The translations under genes and the position numbers were made by a program. From assembly GCA_938035945.1 (NCBI GenBank), contig CALHOU010000038.1:1-49843 (forward strand): 49,843 nucleotides of DNA, given 5' to 3'. The stretch comes from an uncultured Granulosicoccaceae bacterium (GTDB lineage: Bacteria; Pseudomonadota; Gammaproteobacteria; Granulosicoccales; Granulosicoccaceae). The notes under the pieces were generated by a model. The model made no database searches, had not been told where the DNA came from, and was given only the letters and a program-made list of their open reading frames with translations. This document shows, piece after piece, positions 24,865 through 32,425 of this stretch (position 1 is its first letter; each line of letters begins with the position of its first letter).

Positions 24865-25734
24865 TTACTCGCTTAGATATCGGGTCGCTGCCGAAGCGGC
24901 AATGGCCGCCGCATCAGCGTGAAGTTTATTGCGCGGATCGCCAATATAGGATGCAGTAAAAGTGAGTGGCTGTAGTGTCCAACCAGGGTCGAATGTAACA
25001 ATGCGGCCTTGCTTTATAAGTTCTAAACCCAATTGATGTGGAAACAGCCCCACGCCAATACCCGATGCCACCATCTCAAGACCTGCATAGATGGAACTGG
25101 ATGGAAAAATTTGCGAACTCTGGCCGTAGCGACTGCGCATCTCTCGTCGTAATTCTCTAAATGGTCTTGACTGTCGCGTATAGGAGATAACCGGTACCGT
25201 AGTGAAATCTGTCTCTGGTTTATGTGTAGCGCGAAACCACGTTAAGTCTATTTCAGGAAGCTTAACGTTGTCTATTGAGTATTCAGAAACTGGGCCCATC
25301 ATAATCGCAAAGTCTAATGAACGTTCTAATAGTTGTTGGCGCAAGTTCACCGACACGTCAACGACAATCTCCACTTTTATATGAGGATACTTATCGTACA
25401 AGTCTGCTAAAAAATTAGGTAACCAAAGTTGGACAATGGTTTCAGCAACGCCGATTCTTAGCAAGCTGTCAACGGCTTCTGGCGGAACAACATTCGCATT
25501 TATATCTTCAATAATGTCAACAATACTTTCAGCATATTCTCTGAGAAGAACACCCTTTTTTGTCAGAGACACACCCCGTTGTGCACGGTCGAACAGCGTA
25601 GTGCCTAGGGATGTTTCAAGCGAAGCAATTCGGCCCGAAACAGCAGGTTGGGAGATGTTCATTTCTTGAGCGGCTTTACGAACACCGCCAAGTCGGGAGA
25701 CCCATAGAAATGTGGTTAGTTGATCAAGCGTCAT
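24865..25734 (-). CDS. LysR-type transcriptional regulator
   Basis: LTTR of 289 residues. The N-terminal winged helix reads LTTFLWVSRLGGVRKAAQEMNISQPAVSGRIASLE, with LGTTLFDRAQRGVSLT ending the domain near residue 60. The remainder is the LysR substrate-binding fold. Effector is unknown. GAAGGAA sits 7 bp before the ATG. It heads a lysR-amidase unit and probably controls the amidase, the TRAP operon upstream, or both. An ATC-N9-GAT palindrome (30357-30375), a classic LTTR half-site pattern, lies before the DUF1445-TRAP operon. Confidence 0.92.
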   Translation of the reverse strand: MTLDQLTTFLWVSRLGGVRKAAQEMNISQPAVSGRIASLETSLGTTLFDRAQRGVSLTKKGVLLREYAESIVDIIEDINANVVPPEAVDSLLRIGVAETIVQLWLPNFLADLYDKYPHIKVEIVVDVSVNLRQQLLERSLDFAIMMGPVSEYSIDNVKLPEIDLTWFRATHKPETDFTTVPVISYTRQSRPFRELRREMRSRYGQSSQIFPSSSIYAGLEMVASGIGVGLFPHQLGLELIKQGRIVTFDPGWTLQPLTFTASYIGDPRNKLHADAAAIAASAATRYLSE

Positions 25735-25799
25735 TGAGTTTTTCCTTCGTGAGTACGATACACGATCTCAATTGGTGTTTGTAGTGGTTGACTTCAGTT

Positions 25800-25842
25800 A
25801 TCTATAGATTCTCGACGTGTAGTACTTATGTGAAGTGTTCAC
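25800..25842. promoter_or_regulatory. Two short palindromes upstream of lysR
   Basis: ATCTATAGAT (25800-25809) is a perfect 10-bp palindrome. GTGAA-GTG-TTCAC (25830-25842) is a 5-bp inverted pair. They lie 66-108 bp upstream of the LysR start, in the gap to the DUF2848 gene, where autoregulatory sites are expected. Either could be chance in AT-rich DNA. Confidence 0.3.
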
Positions 25843-25875
25843 GTGCAGCTTCTACGATGAAGCGAGCAAACCTGG

Positions 25876-26529
25876 TTAGTTTATTATTTGCAATGCATTG
25901 ACGGAATATTCCATTGAAATTGTTCGATTGAGTACTGGATCTTCGAGCTGCATTTTGTAGATGCTCGCTGAGCGGACACCACCAATCGCCGCCAGAGTGC
26001 CACAAAGCATTGCACTGTTTTCAGTAAATCCGGACGCATCTATTAATTCGTTTAGTGGTCTTATGCTGGACAAAGATCCTTCTTGGTAAGTAATCCATTC
26101 ATTGTTCTCCTTGATAAGGCAGCGCAGAATCAACGTATCAAGATGCTCTTTAACGTCATTAAATTTCCACAATTCTTGTGCAGCTGGTTTGGCACAAATC
26201 TGCTTTGACGCTGCAACCGAGTGAGCTTCTAAATCACGGTCGGTATGATCGGACGCCAGTCCAATCCAAATTTGTTCATTGGCTTGTATTAATAGAGGTT
26301 CGACTTCGCCAGAGCTTCCATCTCCAAGTACATCGATGCTTGATTTGTGGGTGAGCAAATAGTTTGAAACTTGGTAGTACAAAGGTACGCGCGAGGGCGG
26401 CGCAATGCCGATGGCGGCTAATTCTTGTATGTGATGTTCTACCGCCGATTTGTCTCGACCAGTCCAACCGGCCACAAAAATTTGATCGATCGTTACGTCG
26501 AGTTTTCCATTATCGGTGTGGAACTTCAT
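25876..26529 (-). CDS. DUF2848-family protein
   Basis: Protein of 217 residues. The IFVAGWTGRDKSAVEHHIQELAAIG opening motif region (near residues 17-41), PPSRVPLYYQVSNYLLT and the IWIGLASDHTDRDLEAHSV block are characteristic of DUF2848, which is thought to have a fumarylacetoacetase-like fold. His/Asp in SDHTDRDLE may bind a metal. No activity is established to my knowledge. It begins 10 bp after dctM-type gene's stop, so it is the last gene of the DUF1445-TRAP operon and probably an enzyme of the imported compound's pathway. Confidence 0.8.
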   Translation of the reverse strand: MKFHTDNGKLDVTIDQIFVAGWTGRDKSAVEHHIQELAAIGIAPPSRVPLYYQVSNYLLTHKSSIDVLGDGSSGEVEPLLIQANEQIWIGLASDHTDRDLEAHSVAASKQICAKPAAQELWKFNDVKEHLDTLILRCLIKENNEWITYQEGSLSSIRPLNELIDASGFTENSAMLCGTLAAIGGVRSASIYKMQLEDPVLNRTISMEYSVNALQIIN

Positions 26530-26539
26530 GAGATATATT

Positions 26540-27820
26540 TTATAAAATTGATGGAAGAAAAAGAGCGATAGCCGGGTAGGCGATCAGTAACCCAACCATG
26601 AATAGCATGGCTAGTGCATAAGGAATGACGCCGATCATGACATCTGAGAATCGCCCAGACTTCCTAACTCCTTGTACCACATACAAATTAAGCCCAACGG
26701 GCGGAGTAATTAGTGCCATTTCAACCAGAATAATCATTAGTATGCCGAACCAGATTTTGTCAAACCCAAGTTGAGCAATAATCGGGACGACAATGGGAAT
26801 CGTTGCCACCATCAGGGAGAGCGTTTCGATGAAAAAACCAAGCACAATGTACATCAGCACGATTATTAATAAGGTAGCCAATGGGCCCATGCCTAAGCCT
26901 TGCAAAAACTCTTGCAAAGCTCGACTTACACCGGATGCTGTTAAGACGAAGTTCAACACATAAGCGCCAATCACTACTAGCATAATCATCGCTGTAGTAC
27001 GAACTGTGCCCTTTAGACTCTCGGTGAGCATCTCGCGAGAAATAGCTTTATGTAAAGCCGCAATGGCAAAAGCCATAGCCACACCGACAGCAGCAGCTTC
27101 GGTGGGCGTTGCCCAACCAGCATAGATTGTTCCTACAATTGTGCCGAACAATCCCAGCAAGGGTATGAGATCAACTAGCCCGATAAATCGCTTTCGCCAG
27201 TCAGCCTTAATGCCTGGACCGCCCAAAGAAGGTTTGATTGTGCACAGAATTGCGGTCACGATCATAAACAAAAGCGCTAAGCACAAGCCGGGAATTAAAC
27301 CTGCGAGAAAAAGTTGCGGAATAGATGTTTCTGTTAAAAAACCATAAACAATTAGGTTTATTGATGGCGGTATCATGATACCCAAGGTGCCACCAGCAGC
27401 AATAGCGCCGGAGAATAGCTTCGGGTCATAACCCAGTTTCTCCGCTTGTGGCATAGCCACCGATGCAACGGTTGCCGCCGTCGCAACGGATGAACCAGAG
27501 GTGGCGGAGAATAAGGTTGCGGTGGCAACGTTTGCATGTATGAGTCCGCCCGGTAACCATGACACCCAAGACTCAAGCGCCGAGTAGGTGCGCTGTGCTA
27601 TTCCACTTCGTACGAGTATTTCACCAAGCAGTACGAAAAACGGAATAGCAATGAGGGTTGCACTGTTTGATGATGACCAAACAATTTGGCCTAGTCCGCG
27701 CATTAATGGAAATGGGCTAAAAAAACTATCTATCCCAAAGGCGAGTAGAAAAAGAACGATGCCAACAGGTATCGACAGCGACAACAGCACCAATAGACCA
27801 GTAGAGGTGAACAGGATCAT
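26540..27820 (-). CDS. TRAP transporter large permease (DctM type)
   Basis: Very hydrophobic protein of 426 residues with about 12 membrane helices, the DctM length. Family features are PLMRGLGQIVWSSSNSATLIAIPFFVLLGEIL, GGTLGIMIPPSINLIVYG and the late EMALITPPVGLNLYVVQG segment. With the small permease and DctP it drives Na+-coupled import of an organic anion across the inner membrane. The start overlaps the DctQ stop by 4 bp (ATGA), showing translational coupling. The solute cannot be read from the permease. Confidence 0.93.
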   Translation of the reverse strand: MILFTSTGLLVLLSLSIPVGIVLFLLAFGIDSFFSPFPLMRGLGQIVWSSSNSATLIAIPFFVLLGEILVRSGIAQRTYSALESWVSWLPGGLIHANVATATLFSATSGSSVATAATVASVAMPQAEKLGYDPKLFSGAIAAGGTLGIMIPPSINLIVYGFLTETSIPQLFLAGLIPGLCLALLFMIVTAILCTIKPSLGGPGIKADWRKRFIGLVDLIPLLGLFGTIVGTIYAGWATPTEAAAVGVAMAFAIAALHKAISREMLTESLKGTVRTTAMIMLVVIGAYVLNFVLTASGVSRALQEFLQGLGMGPLATLLIIVLMYIVLGFFIETLSLMVATIPIVVPIIAQLGFDKIWFGILMIILVEMALITPPVGLNLYVVQGVRKSGRFSDVMIGVIPYALAMLFMVGLLIAYPAIALFLPSIL

Positions 27821-28350
27821 GTTTCGCTACGCATACCAGCGATGTCGTTTATGTCATTGAATCGCCCTTTAAGCAGTAGGATTAACACCGCAATGGCAAT
27901 AATGGCAGATGACAATGCAAACCAAAACCACCCAGCCAACCATAGCGATTGTGGTATCCATAGCGGCGTTTCCAGTGTGGTGTTGGCGGTTGAGTTGTGT
28001 TTTATCGATTTCGCCAAGACTGGCCAAACTCGATAAGCAATAACTATCGCTACACCTGCTAGGCACACAATGGCCATGGTATCGAATAGCGCTCGACCAC
28101 GCGACTGGCAACGTGCCCGCAGCAAATCTATCCGAACATGGGCCATGTTAGTCAGGGCGTAGCCAATTCCCCAGCTCGTTGCAATCGCCATGGCATAACC
28201 GGATAGCTCATCGGTTCCGCCGAGTGACATTTGAAAACGTCGCGCGATGATATCGAATAATGTTACTGCTACGCTTAACAACAACAAACAGCCGGCCGCA
28301 ATGGCCAGCCGTTCGTTAGTTCTTTGTAGCCATGAAACCAGGCTTTCCAT
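27817..28350 (-). CDS. TRAP transporter small permease (DctQ type)
   Basis: Membrane protein of 177 residues with four predicted helices (near residues 15-35, 50-70, 88-108 and 133-158). It carries the DctQ-like sequences VTLFDIIARRF and GYAMAIATSWGIGYALTNMAHVRIDLL. It partners the DctM permease at 26540-27820, with which it overlaps by 4 bp, and follows the binding protein by 19 bp. Confidence 0.9.
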   Translation of the reverse strand: MESLVSWLQRTNERLAIAAGCLLLLSVAVTLFDIIARRFQMSLGGTDELSGYAMAIATSWGIGYALTNMAHVRIDLLRARCQSRGRALFDTMAIVCLAGVAIVIAYRVWPVLAKSIKHNSTANTTLETPLWIPQSLWLAGWFWFALSSAIIAIAVLILLLKGRFNDINDIAGMRSET

Positions 28351-28369
28351 TAAGACAATCTTGTCAGCT

Positions 28370-29407
28370 TTACTTTAATGGAATTTGCACCCCAGTCGCT
28401 TTACCCACAGTGTCGTTCCAACGCTGACCCCAATCACCACCTGCACGCTCAGCCCAATCAGGCAACACCGACGATAGAAGGATTTCCCGTGCTGTTGCAA
28501 CATCTGCATCAGTTGCTTCAACTAAAGTCATACTACGCTTATCACCAGGGCATTCGCCATTGCCCGTTAAGCAGGCGATATCGGTCACTAACGCGTTTTG
28601 AGCTGTCTCCCAGGCCGGTGCTTCCAACTCTGCTTTAACGCTACTCTCAATCATGCTTTGTTCATCAGCGCTTAGAGAGTTCCACTTATCTAGATTGATT
28701 GCGGTAACTACTGGATCCCAACCACCCAAGGGTATCGGCATTAAATGCGTGGATACTTCCCACCAACCAGCGCTATAACCAGAACCAGCACCGGTAACTG
28801 CGCAATCAACGACACCTTTTTGGAGTGCCCCTGGCACCTCGCCAAAGCCAACGCTCACAGCTTCTGCGCCAAGTGCTTCTAACAACTTGCCAGTAAGTCG
28901 ACCTGATGCCCTTATTTTTTTACCTTTTAAATCTTCCAGCGACCCGATGTCGGCATTACAGAAAACAACCTGTGGTGGATAGGGTGCAACACCTAGTACT
29001 TTTGCATTGAAGACATCTTTATAAATATCATCGATTAGAGGTCGTGCTGCATCTACCATGGTTTTCGCCGCACTTGCATCTGTTGCTATTAAAGGTACAT
29101 CAAGACCTTCAAGTGCTGGGGTATCGGCTACTGCGTAGTCCGCTACAGTCATGCCGACATCAAAAACACCTTCACCGAGCATGCGAAAAACATCACCGCC
29201 CTTAATGCCCATTTGGTCGTGCGTTGTAAGATTCGCTGTTATTTTGCCGTCACTGGCGGCAGGCATTTTCTCGTCCCAGAAAGGCTTTTCGTAGAGTTTA
29301 TGAAGTGGTAGCCCGCTCCAGCTTCCAACAACTGAAAGCTCGGTTGCCATGGTAGCGCTACTCAAAACTGTCATACTTAAAGCGACTAGTCCTACTCTTA
29401 TTCTCAT
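28370..29407 (-). CDS. TRAP transporter periplasmic solute-binding protein (DctP type)
   Basis: DctP-family protein of 345 residues. A signal peptide is clear, with cleavage likely after SSATMA near residue 21. Typical blocks are FRMLGEGVFDVGMTVADYA, LKGKKIRASGRLTGKLLEALGAEAVSVGFGEV (containing the carboxylate-binding Arg) and LQKGVVDCAVTGAGSGYSAGWWEVS. The Arg indicates that the ligand has a carboxylate. Two Cys in ACLTGNGECPG may form a disulfide. AGGAG lies before the ATG. It sits 30 bp after the DUF1445 gene in the same operon. Confidence 0.92.
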   Translation of the reverse strand: MRIRVGLVALSMTVLSSATMATELSVVGSWSGLPLHKLYEKPFWDEKMPAASDGKITANLTTHDQMGIKGGDVFRMLGEGVFDVGMTVADYAVADTPALEGLDVPLIATDASAAKTMVDAARPLIDDIYKDVFNAKVLGVAPYPPQVVFCNADIGSLEDLKGKKIRASGRLTGKLLEALGAEAVSVGFGEVPGALQKGVVDCAVTGAGSGYSAGWWEVSTHLMPIPLGGWDPVVTAINLDKWNSLSADEQSMIESSVKAELEAPAWETAQNALVTDIACLTGNGECPGDKRSMTLVEATDADVATAREILLSSVLPDWAERAGGDWGQRWNDTVGKATGVQIPLK

Positions 29408-29437
29408 CTTTATATCTCCTAAACCGTAGCTGTGAAT

Positions 29438-30286
29438 TTATCCACTTGGAGTGCCGGCGGTTCTCCAATCTGAATTTGAAAGTTCGTCTATCTCGGTAAT
29501 TAACATCGCACCGGGTGCGTGCGTGATACAAATTTCAGGATTCGCGTTTGTGATGGCAACTTGGGTTGTAACGCCGCAACCCCAGAAAACAGGAACCTCA
29601 TCGTCTGCGAATGTTACTGATGAGCCCCAGTCAGGTTTATTGATGCCCTTAATTCCCAGCTGGCTTGGATCGCCAACGTGAATGGGTATGCCATGCGCGT
29701 GTGTGTAGTTAGCGCAGATATCTGTAGTCTTTTGCAGGTCTGATGTTTTAATTGGACGCATGCTTACAACAGCTGCACCACCAAACGGGCCAACGGAGTT
29801 GGTTTCAATATTGGTTTTAAACATGGGCACAGTCACATCCTGTTCTATGTGTCGCATGGGTATGCCTGCGCTCAACAACGCACGTTCAAAAGTGAATGAA
29901 CAACCAACAGCGAACGCGACAAAGTCACTTCGCCACAAATCTTTTATGTCTGGGCTGGAACGAACTGCCTTGCCAGATTCGTGAATGTTATAGAGGGGAA
30001 GGTCAGTGCGTAGATCGATTGCACCACCCAAGGCATCAATGCCGAATTGGCCAGCTTTAGACGCTGCGAGTAGCGGGCAGAACACAATATTTGCCTCGCA
30101 GTAGGCAGAAAAATCTGAAGCCAAGGCTTCCGGCAAAATAACGACATTACACTGCAGTAGACCATCGCAGATGCCAGCCGTATGCCCTTGGTATTGGTTG
30201 TCACGGATAATCTGTCTCACGTCCGCAGGCGTTGCCGCCGCCAATTGTGTGTGTGAGCAGTTATTGTTTCCAGTGAACCGTGTCAT
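29438..30286 (-). CDS. DUF1445 / D-glutamate cyclase-like putative hydro-lyase
   Basis: Protein of 282 residues. LPLYNIHESGKAVRSSPDI, SDFVAFAVGCSFTFERALLSAGIP, PMFKTNIETNSVGPFGGAAVVSMRP and VPVFWGCGVTTQVAI match the DUF1445 (YcsI, UPF0317) family. The mammalian member DGLUCY interconverts D-glutamate and 5-oxo-D-proline, so cyclisation or hydrolysis of a D-amino-dicarboxylate is a fair guess. It is first in the operon with the TRAP genes and DUF2848; GGAGGG is 4 bp before the ATG. An ATC-N9-GAT palindrome lies 71 bp upstream. Confidence 0.85.
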   Translation of the reverse strand: MTRFTGNNNCSHTQLAAATPADVRQIIRDNQYQGHTAGICDGLLQCNVVILPEALASDFSAYCEANIVFCPLLAASKAGQFGIDALGGAIDLRTDLPLYNIHESGKAVRSSPDIKDLWRSDFVAFAVGCSFTFERALLSAGIPMRHIEQDVTVPMFKTNIETNSVGPFGGAAVVSMRPIKTSDLQKTTDICANYTHAHGIPIHVGDPSQLGIKGINKPDWGSSVTFADDEVPVFWGCGVTTQVAITNANPEICITHAPGAMLITEIDELSNSDWRTAGTPSG

Positions 30287-30356
30287 TGCACCCTCCGAGT
30301 AGAGTCAGAATGGCAAATATCACGTATAAATACAATTTTTTATTTTCTATAATCTT

Positions 30357-30375
30357 TGATCAGAAATTCTGATCA
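30357..30375. promoter_or_regulatory. Perfect palindrome with LysR-type ATC-N9-GAT core
   Basis: TGATCAGAAATTCTGATCA has perfect 8-bp arms around AAT. It contains ATC-N9-GAT, a recognised LTTR binding pattern, and lies 71 bp before the DUF1445 start. It is a reasonable site for the LysR regulator at 24865-25734. Confidence 0.5.
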
Positions 30376-30380
30376 CCAAT

Positions 30381-30456
30381 TCCGGGGACAGTTTACTCAA
30401 TTGCCTGCTACCCGCTCAGATTGCCACTTGCGCGAATTAAGTAAACTGTCCCCGGA
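30381..30456. repeat. REP-like repeat family 1, inverted pair (REPIN-like)
   Basis: The core GGGGACAGTTTACT (30384-30397) faces its complement AGTAAACTGTCCCC (30440-30453). The full arms are 22 bp (30381-30402 and 30435-30456) with one mismatch, and the centre is 32 bp. The element lies just after the cyclase stop and next to the palindrome at 30357-30375. It could form a long hairpin that ends the cyclase transcript. Confidence 0.7.
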
Positions 30457-30464
30457 TTGGAGGG

Positions 30465-31283
30465 CTAAACCATGGCGAAAATGCGTGCTGGGCCGCCGGT
30501 TCCTCCCTTGTGCTTAGGTGCACCAATAACCAAGGTCGCACCCGCACTGGGCACTTTATCGAGGTTCGCCAGGTTTTCGATGCCAAAGCGTCCTGAGGGT
30601 AACCAAGCATAGTGCGTTGCAAAATCCGCAGACATGCCATGATCCAACGATAAGGTGTCCACTGCCAAAGAGGCGGCGGCTGTTTCTTCCATTAATAAGG
30701 TGGCGGCCTCAACATGAAAGCCGGGATAGTGTTGAGCTTTTCCGTCAAAATTGCGGTATTCATCTGAAGCCACTTTGCCTGCCCAACCAGAGTGCATGGC
30801 TACGCATGCATGCGCTGGGATGTCGCCGTTTTTTGCTATCCATGCTCTGATATCGTCAGGCGTTACTTGTGCATCGGCATCGCCTTCAGCCCGTGCTGCA
30901 ATATCGATCACGCATAGAGGCGCGATCAAATTACTCACTTCAATTTCATCTACCGATGTACCGTCGGCCGAAAAGTGCAGTGGTGCATCGATGTGCGTAC
31001 CGGTATGTTCGTTGACCGTGTATTGGAATAAGTTAAAAGAATGCTCAGCGAAGTTAAAAACTTGTTCCATGCTGAATTGCGGTTCACCAAAATAAGTTGG
31101 AAAATCCGGGCTAAGCGTGTGTGTCATATCTTCTACTTTGCCATGACCTGCAGCAAGAGCTGCCGTTCCCGTCATCGTGCTGCCAACGGCTGCTGCCGTA
31201 CCGATGGCTGCACCTGTTTTAAAAAAACTACGCCGAGATAACATTCTATTCTTTACGGCATTCATTACGCATAAGTCGCACAT
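30465..31283 (-). CDS. Tat-exported cyclase-family (PF04199) metal hydrolase
   Basis: Protein of 272 residues. A twin-arginine signal SRRSFFKTG (residues 16-24) with an Ala-rich hydrophobic stretch indicates folded export to the periplasm. The mature part has the family motif HTGTHIDAPLHF (metal-binding His/Asp), DIRAWIAKNG and HSGWAGKV, and SLDHGMSADFATHYAWL. Relatives are kynurenine formamidase (KynB) and isatin hydrolase, which open amides or lactams with Mn or Zn. A CxxC (MCDLC) precedes the Tat motif. GAGGAAT precedes the ATG. It may hydrolyse the substrate in the periplasm before TRAP uptake. Confidence 0.87.
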   Translation of the reverse strand: MCDLCVMNAVKNRMLSRRSFFKTGAAIGTAAAVGSTMTGTAALAAGHGKVEDMTHTLSPDFPTYFGEPQFSMEQVFNFAEHSFNLFQYTVNEHTGTHIDAPLHFSADGTSVDEIEVSNLIAPLCVIDIAARAEGDADAQVTPDDIRAWIAKNGDIPAHACVAMHSGWAGKVASDEYRNFDGKAQHYPGFHVEAATLLMEETAAASLAVDTLSLDHGMSADFATHYAWLPSGRFGIENLANLDKVPSAGATLVIGAPKHKGGTGGPARIFAMV

Positions 31284-31341
31284 TTTCTATTCCTCTAAGT
31301 TATGTGATTGGTGTTATGTGATAGCTCGCGTCCTTTCTTAC

Positions 31342-31653
31342 TTGGATACTATTAATTGTCGAACCTATAAAGTAGCAATAAAGTACAGCGTATTTCAATA
31401 CCGCGTCTGGCCTAAAATTGAGGGGCTACCTAAAGGGCAATTGGGCGGAAGTATTGAACCGTTGATGCAGATTGCTAATAGCAACGGTAAAGATGGATTC
31501 AAAACTGACTGGCAGTTTCGTCGTAGTGGATGGAATATTGAATTGATGTCCGTTGGTTTTTATATAAGTCTAGCTCGTCAAGGTAGCCGTAATTATCAAG
31601 TGAGGCGTGATCGAAGCTTGCACGCTCAATCGCAAGCACTGGCTATTAAGTAA
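31342..31653 (+). CDS. Possible 103-residue ORF or gene remnant in the 31284-31675 gap
   Basis: The 392-bp gap between the cyclase and RraA-like genes holds no clear gene. One plus-strand frame is open from TTG 31342 to TAA 31653. Its translation (IEGLPKGQLGGSIEPLMQIA, then KTDWQFRRSGWNIELMS) looks more protein-like than a random shadow, but I do not recognise it, there is no ATG or ribosome site, and the stop codon is supplied by REP-like repeat at 31645. It is opposite in strand to all neighbours. A decayed gene cut by the repeat is the simplest reading; a random open frame is possible. Confidence 0.25.
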   Translation: MDTINCRTYKVAIKYSVFQYRVWPKIEGLPKGQLGGSIEPLMQIANSNGKDGFKTDWQFRRSGWNIELMSVGFYISLARQGSRNYQVRRDRSLHAQSQALAIK

Positions 31654-31674
31654 ACTGTCCCCGGAAATAGAGGG
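31645..31674. repeat. REP-like repeat family 1, single copy
   Basis: AAGTAAACTGTCCCCGG at 31648-31664 is the complement of the family-1 core. It is followed by GAGGGCTTA, closely matching the GAGGGCTAA after the copy at 30435-30456; the shared element may thus extend to the neighbouring stop codon. It ends next to the stop of the RraA-family gene. Confidence 0.6.
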
Positions 31675-31675
31675 C

Positions 31676-32374
31676 TTAGTCCAGGTAACGTACTTGGTCG
31701 GTGCTTAGCATTTCTTCTATGGCAGGCGGAATCTTTTGGCCGTTGGCAACATCATTGTCGAACTGTGTTTCAAGTTCTTGGATGCGTTGCAAGCGTTCGA
31801 CAACAGTTGGGATTTGTGCAAATGGTACGACTACCACGCCATCGCGATCTGCAACGATCATGTCTCCAGTTTCTACCTGTCGCCCTGCAATTTGAATGGG
31901 CAAGCCGATGGTTCCGGGTCCTTGAGCCACAGGTGAATTAGGGCTTATGCCTGTACACCAGGTGGGTAATCCGAGTTCAACCATACCGGTATAGTCTCGA
32001 ATTGGGCCATCGGTGACTAAGCCAATTGCACCGTTGTTGCTGATCATGCCCGCTAGTCTATCGCCGCAAGCGGCACACCCTTGGTATCCGCCGAACGCGG
32101 ATACGACAATGTCGCCAGCTTGAATAAATTTTAATGCGCCAAGTAAAGCTAAGATATCGCCCGCACCTGTATCGGCTGTTAATGCGGGTCCAGATGCTAC
32201 AGATGGAATGTCGCGACCTTCACCAAGTGCCTGAACGGTTAAATCGAGTGCGCCGGTTCCATCCATAGCGTCGACAACATAACCGCTTGGAATATTGTCG
32301 AAGGCGCGAATTTGTTCAGCGCTTGGGCGGCGAGAGGGGCGTTTTATGGTTAACTTTGGTGGTTCTTCAATCAT
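31676..32374 (-). CDS. RraA-family protein (HMG/oxaloacetate aldolase-like)
   Basis: Protein of 232 residues. Family marks are SGYVVDAMDGTGAL, GDILALLGALKF, LVTDGPIRDYTGM (Asp and Arg of the active site near residue 118) and GDMIVADRDGVVVVP. Enzymatic members are class-II pyruvate aldolases and oxaloacetate decarboxylases acting on 4-hydroxy-4-methyl-2-oxoglutarate-like acids; others are the RNase E inhibitor RraA. The catabolic setting favours the enzyme role: retro-aldol cleavage or decarboxylation of a keto-acid intermediate. It follows the PLP-enzyme gene by 51 bp on the same strand. Confidence 0.85.
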   Translation of the reverse strand: MIEEPPKLTIKRPSRRPSAEQIRAFDNIPSGYVVDAMDGTGALDLTVQALGEGRDIPSVASGPALTADTGAGDILALLGALKFIQAGDIVVSAFGGYQGCAACGDRLAGMISNNGAIGLVTDGPIRDYTGMVELGLPTWCTGISPNSPVAQGPGTIGLPIQIAGRQVETGDMIVADRDGVVVVPFAQIPTVVERLQRIQELETQFDNDVANGQKIPPAIEEMLSTDQVRYLD

Positions 32375-32425
32375 GATAAATACTTAGCTTTATTTAATAG
32401 TTATAGCGACAAAGAATTAGTGGCT

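Noticed and set aside
5704-31674. CRISPR array from the repeated 15-mers
   Set aside because: Copies are few, dispersed over 26 kb, in both orientations and without regular spacers or cas genes.
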